The notes under the pieces were generated by a model, which did no database searches, was not told where the DNA came from, and saw only the letters and a program-made list of their open reading frames with translations. The position numbers and the translations under genes were made by a program. Source: a virus. Taken from it: a DNA stretch of 25,629 nt. Where the stretch lies: positions 1 to 25,629 of IMG/VR virus record IMGVR_UViG_3300046532_000597, one strand, 5' to 3'. Positions 4,300 through 12,877 of the stretch are shown one piece after another (the first letter of the stretch is position 1; every line of letters starts with the position of its first letter).

Positions 4300-6697
4300 T
4301 TCTTACGATTCTCAAGGCGGCACCTTAGTAACCCCCGAAGATGCGGGCAAGGGAGCGCCGGGAGTTGTCGCCCGCTGGATTGCTGAACTTGATCTCAGCG
4401 ACAAGACTGAATCTAATTGGCGCACCCGTGCCAAGGAGGTGCATGAGCGTTATCGTGACGAAAAGTCTGACAGCTATCAGATCGGCGGCTCTGGCGGTGA
4501 TCGCTACAATATTCTTTATTCCAATATTCAGACGATCTGCCCGGCCCTTTACAATCAGTCGCCCAAGCCTGATGTGCGGCGGCGGTATCGTGACTCTGAC
4601 CCTGTCGGCAAGGAGATCGCCGAAGTTATGGAACGCTGCTTGTCGTTCACGATGGATGACAGTGATTTTGACAGATATATGCGATTGGCGATCAAGGACC
4701 AGCAAATCTGCGGGCGTGGCGTAACCCGTGTTCGCTATGATCCGATCTTCGGCGAAGAATCCGACGAAATGGGTGAGCCTTACGATGAGCTAAAGAGTGA
4801 AGAAGTTAAGTTTGAACACGTTAACTGGGCTGACTTCCGCCACGGGCCGGGGCGTACCTGGGAGGAGATACAGTGGATTGCCTTCCGCCACGTTATGACC
4901 CGCGATGAACTGATTGATAAGTTTGGCGAAGATATAGGCCAAGAGATAGACCTGGATTATTCTCCGATTGGCATGGAAGACAAGGACGGCGATCCTGTCG
5001 CCGACACGTTTAAACGTGCGAATGTTTGGGAAATTTGGTGCAATCGCCAGAAGGAGGTTATCTTTATCTCCAAGGGATTGAAGGAGCGCCCGCTTAAGAC
5101 TGACCCTGATCCTTTGCAGCTTCGGGACTTCTTTCCGATTCCCCGCCCGCTTTATGCAACTGAGAACACCGACAGCTTGGTGCCGATTGAGCCTTTCAGG
5201 TTCTACCGCGATCAGGCCAATGAACTGGACAACATCACGCGCCGCATTTCGGGTGTCATTGCTGCTTGCAAGGTGCGCGGCATTTACGACAGCACAATCA
5301 CTGAGATGTCGAACTTGATGGACGCCAGCGAGAATATGATGGTGCCAGCGCAGGATGTTTTGCCGCTTATGCAGTCTGGTGGGCTAGGTAATGCTATTTG
5401 GATGTGGCCGATTGAGAAGATTGCGGGTGTTTTAAATGAGCTTTACAACCAGCGTGAGCAAATTAAGAAGACCATCTACGAGATTACCGGCATTGCCGAC
5501 ATTATGCGCGGTTCTTCGTCTTCATCTGAGACATTAGGCGCACAGCAGCTAAAGGTTCAGTTCGGCACCATGCGCTTGGATGACATGGGCCGCGATGTTC
5601 AGCGTTATGCCCGCGATTTGGTCAGGATTTCGGCTGAGATTATATCTGAGCAGTTCAGCACCGACAGCATTGCGATGATGACTGACATCAAGCTGCCATC
5701 ACCTGAAGAAAAGATGCAGGCGCAGCAACAGGCTCAAATGATGGGCCAACAGCGGCAGCCTATTCCGTCCCAGCTTCAAGATGTTTTAGACAAGCCGACA
5801 TGGGACGAGTGTATGCAGGTGTTGAAGGACGACAAGCAGCGTTCATATCGGATTGATATTGAGACAGACTCTACTGTTGCTGGCGATCAGGCGATGGATC
5901 AGAAGTCGATGACAGAATTGCTTCAAGGTGTGTCCACCTTTATCAGCAATGCTGGCCCTGCGGTTGCGGCTGGTTATCTTCCGCTTGAGGCGGCTAAGTC
6001 TATGCTAATGTCTGCGGTTCGCAGATTCAGAATGGGCCGTGAGGTTGAAGACGCTCTTGACCTAATTGGCGAGGATGAGTCGGGCGGCAGTGACCAAGGT
6101 GCTGAAGCCCAGCAGCAAGCGCAACAGCAAGCGCAACAGCAAGCGCAGCAAGAACAGGCAGTGGCGGCGCAAGATGCACAGATGAAGATGCAGATGGAGC
6201 ATCAGGAGGCGCAGTTGAAGGCCCAAGAGCTTCAGCAAAAGGCTCAGATGGAGCAAGCCAAGATGCAGATGGAGCAGTCTGGCAAACAGGCTGATCTTGC
6301 GATAGCCGAGAAAGAGCTTGCCTTGAAAGAGCGTGAAATGTCTTTGAAGGAGTTTGAGGCCCAGAAGCCGGAGCCTGACCAAAACATGAAGATTCAGGCT
6401 GATATGCAGATGGCGCGGGAGCGCATGGAATTTGACGCAAGTGAGGCAGACAAGCAGCGCCAAGTCGATCTAGCCAAGGCGATCATGGCTGAATTTAGCG
6501 GCCCAGAGGGTAGCCTTGCTACGCCTGAAGATGCGCTGAACCGTGCTGCGGAGATAATGGGCCGGATTAATGAGGTTGTATCAGCAACGCAAGGCATGGG
6601 CGGCATTCCCCTAGCAGAGACAACGATCATGGTTGCTGATGGTGAGCCAGAAATGGTGCAGGATTTTGGAGTTACAAATGAGCCTTTTCAAAGATAA
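4289..6697 (+). CDS. Portal protein (P22-like podovirus type)
   Basis: An 802-residue protein forming the dodecameric ring through which DNA enters and leaves the head. Position after terL and before scaffold and coat, and size, fit the large P22-type portals. The N-terminal two thirds (about 30-560) carry features I associate with this portal group: an early RYRDE helix, 'YNILYSNIQTICPALYNQSP', the 'PFRFYRDQANELDNITRR' clip/stem region and 'GIADIMRGSSSSSETLGAQQ'. Residues about 600-730 are a Gln/Ala/Met/Lys-rich coiled coil containing a 12-base tandem repeat coding QQQA units; this could be the long barrel. It starts after GGGCGG and overlaps the tiny basic gene upstream and the small gene downstream. 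Confidence 0.9.
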   Translation: MQDNSYDSQGGTLVTPEDAGKGAPGVVARWIAELDLSDKTESNWRTRAKEVHERYRDEKSDSYQIGGSGGDRYNILYSNIQTICPALYNQSPKPDVRRRYRDSDPVGKEIAEVMERCLSFTMDDSDFDRYMRLAIKDQQICGRGVTRVRYDPIFGEESDEMGEPYDELKSEEVKFEHVNWADFRHGPGRTWEEIQWIAFRHVMTRDELIDKFGEDIGQEIDLDYSPIGMEDKDGDPVADTFKRANVWEIWCNRQKEVIFISKGLKERPLKTDPDPLQLRDFFPIPRPLYATENTDSLVPIEPFRFYRDQANELDNITRRISGVIAACKVRGIYDSTITEMSNLMDASENMMVPAQDVLPLMQSGGLGNAIWMWPIEKIAGVLNELYNQREQIKKTIYEITGIADIMRGSSSSSETLGAQQLKVQFGTMRLDDMGRDVQRYARDLVRISAEIISEQFSTDSIAMMTDIKLPSPEEKMQAQQQAQMMGQQRQPIPSQLQDVLDKPTWDECMQVLKDDKQRSYRIDIETDSTVAGDQAMDQKSMTELLQGVSTFISNAGPAVAAGYLPLEAAKSMLMSAVRRFRMGREVEDALDLIGEDESGGSDQGAEAQQQAQQQAQQQAQQEQAVAAQDAQMKMQMEHQEAQLKAQELQQKAQMEQAKMQMEQSGKQADLAIAEKELALKEREMSLKEFEAQKPEPDQNMKIQADMQMARERMEFDASEADKQRQVDLAKAIMAEFSGPEGSLATPEDALNRAAEIMGRINEVVSATQGMGGIPLAETTIMVADGEPEMVQDFGVTNEPFQR
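6110..6145 (+). repeat. 12-base tandem repeat coding QQQA in the portal tail
   Basis: Three near-identical 12-base units, CAGCAGCAAGCG and then CAACAGCAAGCG twice, encode QQQA repeats at portal residues 608-619 at the start of the coiled-coil tail. Slippage could vary the copy number among relatives. Confidence 0.8.
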
Positions 6698-7007
6698 CTA
6701 CGACAAGATTAAATGGGACAAGACCATTCGAGTGGAGAGGGTCGCCGTGTGCAACGACTCCAAGCGATCCCATCTCAATATGCCGTACATAGCTGGCGAC
6801 TATAAGACCTATGACTGCCCGATCACGGGGAAGCCCATTGACGGGCGCGTTGAGCATGAAGAAAATCTTAAAAAACATGGCTGTCGGATACATGAAGCGG
6901 GCGAGTTCGAAGATGTTAAGAAGAACGGGCAAAAGAGAATAAACGCTTCGATTGATGCTGCGATTGATAAATCTGTTGATGCAGTCGCGCGGCAAATAGA
7001 CTTTTAA
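6678..7007 (+). CDS. Conserved small phage protein between portal and scaffold (109 aa)
   Basis: A 109-residue protein starting MSLFKDNYDKIKWDKTIRVE. The centre reads 'NMPYIAGDYKTYDCPITG' and then GRVEHEENLKKHGCRI. This 'PY...D...Y.CPITGK.IDGR..REE.LK.HGC' pattern is a conserved signature of small proteins encoded near portal and scaffold genes in many podoviruses. The two cysteines and nearby histidines might bind a metal, but function is unknown. The start at 6678 is chosen because GGAG lies 6 bases before it; the frame is open further upstream inside the portal gene. It overlaps the portal end by 20 bases. A minor capsid or assembly role is inferred from position only. Confidence 0.75.
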   Translation: MSLFKDNYDKIKWDKTIRVERVAVCNDSKRSHLNMPYIAGDYKTYDCPITGKPIDGRVEHEENLKKHGCRIHEAGEFEDVKKNGQKRINASIDAAIDKSVDAVARQIDF

Positions 7008-7021
7008 CAAAGGGAATAATC

Positions 7022-8053
7022 ATGGCCGAAGACACTCCAGAAGTCATTGAAGATCAATCTATGGATGATTTCATGGGCGATCAATTTGATGCCCTGGAAG
7101 GCGCTGAACCAGAAGAAAGCCCTTCTGAAGCTACACATGAAAGCCCAGAGGCGGATGTCTCTGAGCCTGAAGAAGATTCCGTTGCGGAAGCAGCAGATAC
7201 AGACGTAGAAAGCGAAGTCTCTGAACCTGAGTCTCAGATCGTCACAGCGCCGCAATCTATGTCTGCAAAAGACCGTGAGGCATTTTACGCCTTGCCGCCT
7301 GAAAGCCAGCAATGGATTTCAGATCGCGTCAAGTCGCAAGAAGCAGACTACACACGGAAAACTATGGAAGTCGCAGAACAGAGAAAAGTGTACGATAAAC
7401 TTGAGCAGGCCATTGCGCCGCGCCGTCAGGAATTTGCAATGAACGGAATGGATGAAGGCACCGCTATCGGTCAGCTTTTAGCCCTTTCTGATTATGCAAA
7501 TAACGATCCTGTTGGCTTTTCGCGCTATCTGCTCAATCAACGTGGAATCCCTGTATCTGCATTAACTGAACCCGGTGTAGAGAACTACACTGATCCCCAA
7601 ATGCTTGCCATGCAGAATCGTCTGCAAGGCTTCGAGAACTATTTTACACAACAGCAAACGCAACAAGTAGAGCAGCAGGGTGAAGTCATCTCAGGTGTCA
7701 TAGATAGTTTTGCAACCGCAAATCCTTTCTATGGAGAACTTGAAGGTGAGATGATCCCGATTGTTTCTGCCTTGCGTGAGAGTAAACCCGGACTGACCAG
7801 CGACCAATATCTTGATATGGCTTACAAGATGGCCCTAGCGACCAACGAAGAAGTCTCATCCAAGATAGCGGTTGACCGCAAAGCAAAATCAGAAGCAGAG
7901 CGGATCGCCAAAGCGAAGAAAAGCGCAACGGCGGCTAAGAGGGCTGGGGGAACTAGCATCAGGGCAACTGGTACGTTACCGGCTGGTGCTGCTAAAGCTA
8001 AGAGTGTAGATGATTTTATCGGAGCTTTAGTGGATGAACGCATGACGGCCTAG
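7022..8053 (+). CDS. Probable capsid scaffolding protein
   Basis: A 343-residue protein directly before the coat gene, the classic scaffold position. The first 75 residues are strongly acidic and low-complexity (SEATHESPEADVSEPEED...). They are followed by a helical segment ('DREAFYALPPESQQWISDRVK') of the kind found in podovirus scaffolds, a Gln-rich stretch (QQQTQQVEQQGEV) and a basic C-terminal region from about residue 280 (KIAVDRKAKSEAERIAKAKK). An acidic body with a basic end fits scaffolds that guide coat assembly and then leave the shell. The start has AAAGGGA upstream. No protease domain is visible. Confidence 0.85.
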   Translation: MAEDTPEVIEDQSMDDFMGDQFDALEGAEPEESPSEATHESPEADVSEPEEDSVAEAADTDVESEVSEPESQIVTAPQSMSAKDREAFYALPPESQQWISDRVKSQEADYTRKTMEVAEQRKVYDKLEQAIAPRRQEFAMNGMDEGTAIGQLLALSDYANNDPVGFSRYLLNQRGIPVSALTEPGVENYTDPQMLAMQNRLQGFENYFTQQQTQQVEQQGEVISGVIDSFATANPFYGELEGEMIPIVSALRESKPGLTSDQYLDMAYKMALATNEEVSSKIAVDRKAKSEAERIAKAKKSATAAKRAGGTSIRATGTLPAGAAKAKSVDDFIGALVDERMTA

Positions 8054-8071
8054 ACTTGAAAGGTCTTAATC

Positions 8072-9046
8072 ATGACTGCTAACAGTTCGTTTACGGAGAT
8101 TGCGGCACTAACTTACCGCCATTTCAAAAATACTTATCTTGAAGATAATGTTTCTAACCATACTGCCCTGCACCAGCGGCTCACGGAAAAGGGTCGCGTT
8201 GATCTGATCTCCGGTGGCTGGGAAATTCAGGTTCCTCTGGATTATGCAGAGAACGGCACCTACCAACGCTATAGTGGCTACGACACTCTGAGCATTGCTC
8301 AGTCTGAAGTGTTCACGGCTGCCAACTTCCCTTGGAAGCAGGTTGCCATTAACGTGGTGGCTTCCGGCCTTGAAGTTCGGCAGAACAGCGGCAAAGAAGG
8401 CGTTATCAAGCTCGTCAAAAACAAGCTGAAGAATGCCATGCGTACCGCTGGCAACAACTTCTCGACCGACATCTACAGCGACGGCACCACTGCTAACCAG
8501 ATTAATGGTTTGCAGGCTCTCGTTTCGGATGCTGGCACGGGGACTGTTGGTGGGATTGTTTCTGGAACCTACACCTTCTGGAAAAGCATCCTTCAGTCTG
8601 CTGCGGCTCCCCTACAGGGTGGCGCTGGTATCACGCCAAGTGCAACTACCATCGAGAGCTTGATGCTCCCGCTGTGGCTGAACTTGACGCGCAACAACGA
8701 CAAGCCTGATCTGATCGTTATGGACGACACGTACTTTACGTTCTTCGATGGCAGCCAGACCAGCATCCAGCGTTATACCAACACTACCGACCTAAAAGCC
8801 GGGTCAACGTCCTTGAAGTACAAGGGCGCAGATGTTGTTTATGATAGCTCTGCTTCGGGTATGCCAGACGCTCATGCGTATTTCTTGAACACTGATTACA
8901 TCGGGATTTGCGCCCATCGTGACGCGAATTGGACGGAAGTCCCCGAAAAGTCGTCAGTGAACCAGGACGCGCAGGTTTTGCCGATCATTTGGCAGGGCAA
9001 TATGACCGTCTCGAACCGTTCACTTCAGGGCGTTATGAAAGCCTAG
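8072..9046 (+). CDS. Major capsid (coat) protein
   Basis: A 324-residue protein that should build the icosahedral shell. It follows the scaffold gene by 18 bases and has a GAAAGG ribosome site. The N-terminal arm 'TANSSFTEIAALTYRHFKNT' and the segments 'GGWEIQVPLDYAENGTYQRY', 'FPWKQVAINVVASGLE' and 'GNNFSTDIYSDGT' are typical of HK97-fold coat proteins of tailed phages. So are 'KPDLIVMDDTYFTFFDGSQ' and a final 'NMTVSNRSLQGVM'. No N-terminal prohead protease region is present, consistent with the separate scaffold. The call rests on context plus recognisable family sequence. Confidence 0.9.
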   Translation: MTANSSFTEIAALTYRHFKNTYLEDNVSNHTALHQRLTEKGRVDLISGGWEIQVPLDYAENGTYQRYSGYDTLSIAQSEVFTAANFPWKQVAINVVASGLEVRQNSGKEGVIKLVKNKLKNAMRTAGNNFSTDIYSDGTTANQINGLQALVSDAGTGTVGGIVSGTYTFWKSILQSAAAPLQGGAGITPSATTIESLMLPLWLNLTRNNDKPDLIVMDDTYFTFFDGSQTSIQRYTNTTDLKAGSTSLKYKGADVVYDSSASGMPDAHAYFLNTDYIGICAHRDANWTEVPEKSSVNQDAQVLPIIWQGNMTVSNRSLQGVMKA

Positions 9047-9087
9047 TCGGCTTTCTTGCAAACTTTATTTCCTGAAAGGAAAAAACA

Positions 9088-9591
9088 ATGTCTGACTATG
9101 AAATTACTAACACGATTATCGGGGCGCAGAATATTGCTGACACCTCGACAACCCAAAATCATCCGCTTGGCCTAATCGTCCAAGCAGTTGATCGTGCCTC
9201 CACCGCATACGGTGCTGGTGAGTTCGTTTACCTTAGTGGAGTCGCATCAACGGTGCTTGGCTCTTTCGTGACTTACAACGCAGACGACAATTCAACTGCG
9301 CTTTTGGCTGCTAATGCCATTGGCCCAGTTGCTACTGCGATGTCGATCAATGTTGCCAGTTCATACGGCTGGTATCAGATCAGTGGCAAAGCGGTGGGCA
9401 AGTGCCTTGCCGGTTATGCGGATAACGGTCTGGTTTTCGCAACCGCCACGGCAGGTAGCATCGATGATGCTGTTGTCGCTGGTGATCGCGTTAAACTTTC
9501 TAAGGGTGCAAGTGCAGTCGGAACGCCATCTTCGGGTCTTGCTGAATTTGAGATTCAGCGTCCATTCATGGATGACGCCACGGCTGCTTAA
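9088..9591 (+). CDS. Probable capsid accessory/decoration protein
   Basis: A 167-residue, Ala/Ser/Thr/Gly-rich, beta-prone protein directly after the coat gene, with GAAAGGA before the start. It reads 'HPLGLIVQAVDRASTAYGAG' and 'GEFVYLSGVASTVLGSFVTY', then GYADNGLVFATATAGSIDDAV. This strand-rich layout resembles the small beta-barrel head proteins that follow the coat gene in many marine phages. The likely role is capsid decoration or stabilisation, judged from position and fold style. It ends immediately before a strong terminator and so closes the capsid block of the operon. Confidence 0.65.
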   Translation: MSDYEITNTIIGAQNIADTSTTQNHPLGLIVQAVDRASTAYGAGEFVYLSGVASTVLGSFVTYNADDNSTALLAANAIGPVATAMSINVASSYGWYQISGKAVGKCLAGYADNGLVFATATAGSIDDAVVAGDRVKLSKGASAVGTPSSGLAEFEIQRPFMDDATAA

Positions 9592-9599
9592 CTTTAGTC

Positions 9600-9630
9600 G
9601 GGGGTGTCTCAGTAAGGCACCCCCTTCTTT
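9600..9630 (+). terminator. Intrinsic terminator after the capsid block
   Basis: GGGGGTGTC (9600-9608) pairs with GGCACCCCC (9616-9624) over 9 positions, including one T-G wobble. The loop is 7 bases (TCAGTAA) and TTCTTT follows. It lies 8 bases after the stop of the capsid accessory gene, with no obvious promoter before the next gene. It probably attenuates rather than blocks transcription, lowering output of the tail genes relative to coat. Confidence 0.85.
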
Positions 9631-9645
9631 AACGAAGGAATAAAA

Positions 9646-10257
9646 ATGGTCGAGATGTTAATGGAAGAACGGCATGGGTTTTATGTTGATTTCGAGCTTC
9701 GACCAGAAGAAGACCGTGAGCAGACTATTGCTCAAGGGATGCCCATCTTTAAAGATGTTGAATTTGCTATAATCACCATGCCCGGCGGCGGCTTAGTGGT
9801 TGATAAACAGATAACTGATGCCCTGCTTCAAGAGTGGCGGCACGGTGACAACCGGCGCAAGCCCCCATCACCATTTGCCTTCACGGCTTATGAGGCTTGG
9901 AAAGAGGGCCGTGATGCTCCCGTAAACGGGACTGATTTAAAGAACTGGCCCGGCGTAACCCCGGCACAGTTGAAGACTTGCCAGAACGCCACTATCAGAA
10001 CGATTGAAGACCTAGCAGAGGCGAATGCTGATACAATCAGGAAGCTAGGCATGGGCGGCGTTGCGATGTGCGAGAAAGCTAAGTCTTATTTATCATCTGC
10101 GAATAATAACAAGGCTTCTGAGGAAGTGGCCTCCTTGAAGGTACGGATGGAATCTTTGCTTGAGGCTGTTGAGAAGAAAGACCGTCAGATCGAGGATTTG
10201 CTTGAGCGGCTTGAAGATGCGCCCAAGAAACGTGGTAGGCCAAGAAAAGAGGAATAG
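9646..10257 (+). CDS. Helix-hairpin-helix/coiled-coil protein with AT-hook-like tail
   Basis: A 203-residue protein in three visible parts. Residues 1-95 are an alpha/beta region of unknown fold ('HGFYVDFELRPEEDREQTIA'). Residues 100-150 resemble a helix-hairpin-helix domain (WPGVTPAQLKTCQNATIRTI..DLAEANADTIRKLGMG...A). Residues 157-193 form a coiled coil, ending in the basic KKRGRPRKEE, an AT-hook-like DNA-binding tail. Proteins of this layout sit between coat and adaptor genes in many marine podoviruses; their role is not established. The domains suggest contact with packaged or entering DNA. The start has GAAGGA 6 bases upstream, and the stop abuts the next start. Confidence 0.7.
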   Translation: MVEMLMEERHGFYVDFELRPEEDREQTIAQGMPIFKDVEFAIITMPGGGLVVDKQITDALLQEWRHGDNRRKPPSPFAFTAYEAWKEGRDAPVNGTDLKNWPGVTPAQLKTCQNATIRTIEDLAEANADTIRKLGMGGVAMCEKAKSYLSSANNNKASEEVASLKVRMESLLEAVEKKDRQIEDLLERLEDAPKKRGRPRKEE

Positions 10258-10956
10258 ATGTCGCTTTTAACCTTAATCCAGAACTCTTGCGATACGATTG
10301 GCTTAACTCGTCCCACTGTCGTCATTGCATCTACAGATCAGAACGTGAGAACGCTTCTGGCTTTAGCACAGACTGAAGGCCGTGAGTTACTTGACCGCTA
10401 TTCTTGGCCCGCGACCCAGATAGAAAAGACCCACACAAGTCTAGCGGCTGAATCGCAGGGTGTTATGACGACACTCGCGCCCGGATTTTCTTACATTACC
10501 AGTTCTACGTTTTGGGATAGGACGTTGACGCAGCCTGTAGTTGGCCCTCTGTCACCTATCGAGTGGCAGGCTTTAAAAGCCCGCACAGCGACCGGGCCGT
10601 ATTCCAGCTACCGGCTATTCGGTGGAAAGCTCTACGCCTACCCAGCGCCTCCTGCCGGGAACACTTGGGTGTTTGAATACCAGTCTACATATTTCTGTCA
10701 ATCAAGTTCTGGCACTAACCAATCAGCTTGGGCTGCGGATTCGGATATCGGCGTTTTAGATGAGAACCTGATGGAATTAGGCGGAATCTGGCGGTTCAAG
10801 AAGAAGAACGGCTTGGACTATTCTGAAGATTTTCGGTCTTATGAGCAGAAACTAGCCAATGAGATGTCCCGTGCTGGCGGCAGAAGGGTGCTGGATATGT
10901 CTTCTAGTGGCAGTGCCATGAGTGGGGTTTATATCCCAGAGGGAAGCTGGTCGTAG
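10258..10956 (+). CDS. Head-tail adaptor / tail accessory factor, P22 gp4-like
   Basis: A 232-residue protein. The N-terminus, 'SLLTLIQNSCDTIGLTRPT' followed by 'LLALAQTEGRELLDRYSWP', is the helical bundle typical of gp4-like adaptors, which bind the portal ring and extend the neck. The middle (WDRTLTQPVVGPLSPIEWQA... and YRLFGGKLYAYPAPPAG...WVFEYQS) and the later 'DSDIGVLDENLMELGGIWRF' and 'DYSEDFRSYEQKLANEM' match the strand-helix pattern of the same family. The start immediately follows the upstream stop, with AAGAGGA inside the previous gene. The next structural genes are the gp10-like propeller and ejection proteins, the expected neck order. Confidence 0.85.
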   Translation: MSLLTLIQNSCDTIGLTRPTVVIASTDQNVRTLLALAQTEGRELLDRYSWPATQIEKTHTSLAAESQGVMTTLAPGFSYITSSTFWDRTLTQPVVGPLSPIEWQALKARTATGPYSSYRLFGGKLYAYPAPPAGNTWVFEYQSTYFCQSSSGTNQSAWAADSDIGVLDENLMELGGIWRFKKKNGLDYSEDFRSYEQKLANEMSRAGGRRVLDMSSSGSAMSGVYIPEGSWS

Positions 10957-10994
10957 TACGGTCATTTTAATAACTCAAGAATAAGGATAGCGTC

Positions 10995-11330
10995 ATGCCT
11001 AATGTTACAGAAGAAGATATTGAGAAACTCCTTCGGTCTATGTCACCAGAAGACCGCATGGCCTTCGATGCTATGAATAATGAGGGGAGACTACCCGTTA
11101 TAGAACCTATTGGAGAGATCCCGCTTGGGATTCCTGACGGTATGTCACAAGAGGCCGTTGATGCTATGAATTATGAGGGAACACCACCCGTTATGGAACC
11201 TATGCCAGGGATGTCACCACAGGCCGGTGGGCAAATCGGCGCTTCTCCTGAAGTAAGTGGCATTAATGCAGAAGAAGAAAACAAACGCCGCATGATGGAA
11301 CAGCTTTTGCGAAATCAGTATGGTAGGTAA
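10995..11330 (+). CDS. Small acidic hypothetical protein with internal duplication (111 aa)
   Basis: A 111-residue Met/Pro/Glu-rich protein between the two neck proteins. Two copies of a motif, roughly 'DAMNNEG-RLPVIEP' and 'DAMNYEG-TPPVMEP', are each preceded by MS.E, and their DNA is 37/42 identical (11067-11108 and 11160-11201). It begins 'TEEDIEKLLRSMSPEDRMAF' and ends in a charged helix (EEENKRRMMEQLLRNQYGR). The start has AAGGA upstream. No catalytic motif or membrane segment is visible. Its place suggests a minor neck or virion component or a regulator of assembly. I do not recognise the family. Confidence 0.65.
   Translation: MPNVTEEDIEKLLRSMSPEDRMAFDAMNNEGRLPVIEPIGEIPLGIPDGMSQEAVDAMNYEGTPPVMEPMPGMSPQAGGQIGASPEVSGINAEEENKRRMMEQLLRNQYGR
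11067..11201 (+). repeat. Internal 42-base direct repeat in the small acidic gene
   Basis: Positions 11067-11108 and 11160-11201 match at 37 of 42 bases and lie 93 bases apart (31 codons, in frame). They encode the duplicated DAMN-EG-PV-EP motif. The high DNA identity suggests a fairly recent duplication or gene conversion. Confidence 0.8.
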
Positions 11331-11335
11331 CCAAT

Positions 11336-12877
11336 ATGCTCCAACCCCTCCTCGATAATTCCAGAAAGTCGAAGGTCTCGCAGAGTGCCAGTATCCCTGC
11401 GCCTGTGCGGGGGTGGAACGCCCGCGACTCTCTTGCGAATATGCCGGAGGACTTTGCGGTTGAGTTGGAGAATATATTCCCCAACCTGACAAGCTGCGAT
11501 CTGAGGTCTGGCTTTGCGTCTCACTCAACCGGCAACGGCTCTGGGGCTGTCGAGACTTTGGTGGAGTATGCGGGGCCGTCAACACGCAAGCTAATCTCTG
11601 CGGCTGGCTCTGTAATCTATGATTCATCCGCTGCCGGTGGCTCAACGTCCATTGCCACAGGCAAAGCGAATGCCAGATGGCAAACAACGATGTTCGGCAC
11701 ATCCGGCGGGAATTTCCTGTTTATGGTCAATGGCGAAGATGCTCCGATCTATTACAATGGCAGCGCCTTCGTAACGCCCACGTTGAGCGGCGTGACGGCT
11801 ACAGATATTGTAAATGTGGCAGCGCACCAGAGGCGGCTGTTCTTCGTGTTTAACGATAGCCTGGTATTTGGTTATCTTCCGGTAGTCTCTGTTGCCGGTA
11901 CTGTTGCCACATTTGACATCGGCGGTTTATGCAAAAAGGGCGGCTACCTCCAAGCTATAGGATCGTGGACGCGAGATGGCGGTGCTGGCCCAGACGATCT
12001 TTTCGTGGCTATCACAAGCGAAGGCGAGTGCATTATATATTCCGGCAATGACCCATCCAGCGCAGATGCTTGGAGTCTTGCCGGTGTTTTCAATATCGGA
12101 AAGCCGATAGGCCGAAGGTGTCTTGAGAAATCAGGTTCCGATCTGACCGTTATCACTCAAGATGGCGCTATTTCTTTGTCTGCATTTTTGCCTATTGATC
12201 AGGTCGCGGCTTCCGGTCAAGCCATCTCAACCAATATCCAGAATGAGTTCCTTGCATCAACAAGGGCTTATTCCACTATATTCGGGTGGCAGTCCATTCT
12301 CTACCCGCAGGGATCATACTCATTATTCAACATCCCGTTATCTTCTACGGAATCTGTCCAATACGTTGTGAATAGCCAGACTGGCGCATGGTGTAAATTC
12401 ACCGGGCAGAACGCCGCTTGCTGGTCTTTATACAACGGTGATCTATATTTCGGCGCTCAAGACGGTGGTGTAATATATAAGGCAGATACAGGTACTAGCG
12501 ACAATGCGGCTGATATAGATTGGAAGATCAGGCCATCCTTTAGTTATTACGGGTCTAGGGGAAACAAAAAGATTTTCTCCTTATGCAGACCACATTTCAT
12601 ATCATCCGGGGTTCCATCGTTTGCTATTGATCTGAACCTAGATTTCTCAGATATCAACCCGACAAACATCCCGACCCCATCAGAGACAGCTTCTGCATTG
12701 TGGGATGTCTCAAAATGGGATGAATCCTACTGGGCGGAAGAAGTGACTTCTGCGGCTTGGACAACTGTTTTCGGTATGGGAGAGTGCGCGTCTCCAACAA
12801 TCCGGGGGGGTACAAAAACCGTCAGTATATCTTTCACTGCCTACGACATGATCTGGCAGCAAGGTGGGGCCTTGTAA
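11336..12877 (+). CDS. Neck/DNA-stabilisation protein, P22 gp10-like propeller
   Basis: A 513-residue beta-rich protein. It opens with 'APVRGWNARDSLANMPEDFA' and then 'AVELENIFPNLTSCDLRSGF', the characteristic entry to the gp10-like family that closes the neck after packaging. Repeating strand blades follow (LVEYAGPSTRKLISAAGSVI, 'FLFMVNGEDAPIYYNGSAF', RRLFFVFNDSLVFGYLPV, 'YLQAIGSWTRDGGAGPDD', 'IYSGNDPSSADAWSLAGVF', 'WCKFTGQNAACWSLYNGDLY'), consistent with a beta-propeller. It comes after the gp4-like gene as in P22. The start is preceded by GGTAGGTAA. The stop overlaps the next start as TAATG, so the two are probably translationally coupled. Confidence 0.85.
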   Translation: MLQPLLDNSRKSKVSQSASIPAPVRGWNARDSLANMPEDFAVELENIFPNLTSCDLRSGFASHSTGNGSGAVETLVEYAGPSTRKLISAAGSVIYDSSAAGGSTSIATGKANARWQTTMFGTSGGNFLFMVNGEDAPIYYNGSAFVTPTLSGVTATDIVNVAAHQRRLFFVFNDSLVFGYLPVVSVAGTVATFDIGGLCKKGGYLQAIGSWTRDGGAGPDDLFVAITSEGECIIYSGNDPSSADAWSLAGVFNIGKPIGRRCLEKSGSDLTVITQDGAISLSAFLPIDQVAASGQAISTNIQNEFLASTRAYSTIFGWQSILYPQGSYSLFNIPLSSTESVQYVVNSQTGAWCKFTGQNAACWSLYNGDLYFGAQDGGVIYKADTGTSDNAADIDWKIRPSFSYYGSRGNKKIFSLCRPHFISSGVPSFAIDLNLDFSDINPTNIPTPSETASALWDVSKWDESYWAEEVTSAAWTTVFGMGECASPTIRGGTKTVSISFTAYDMIWQQGGAL

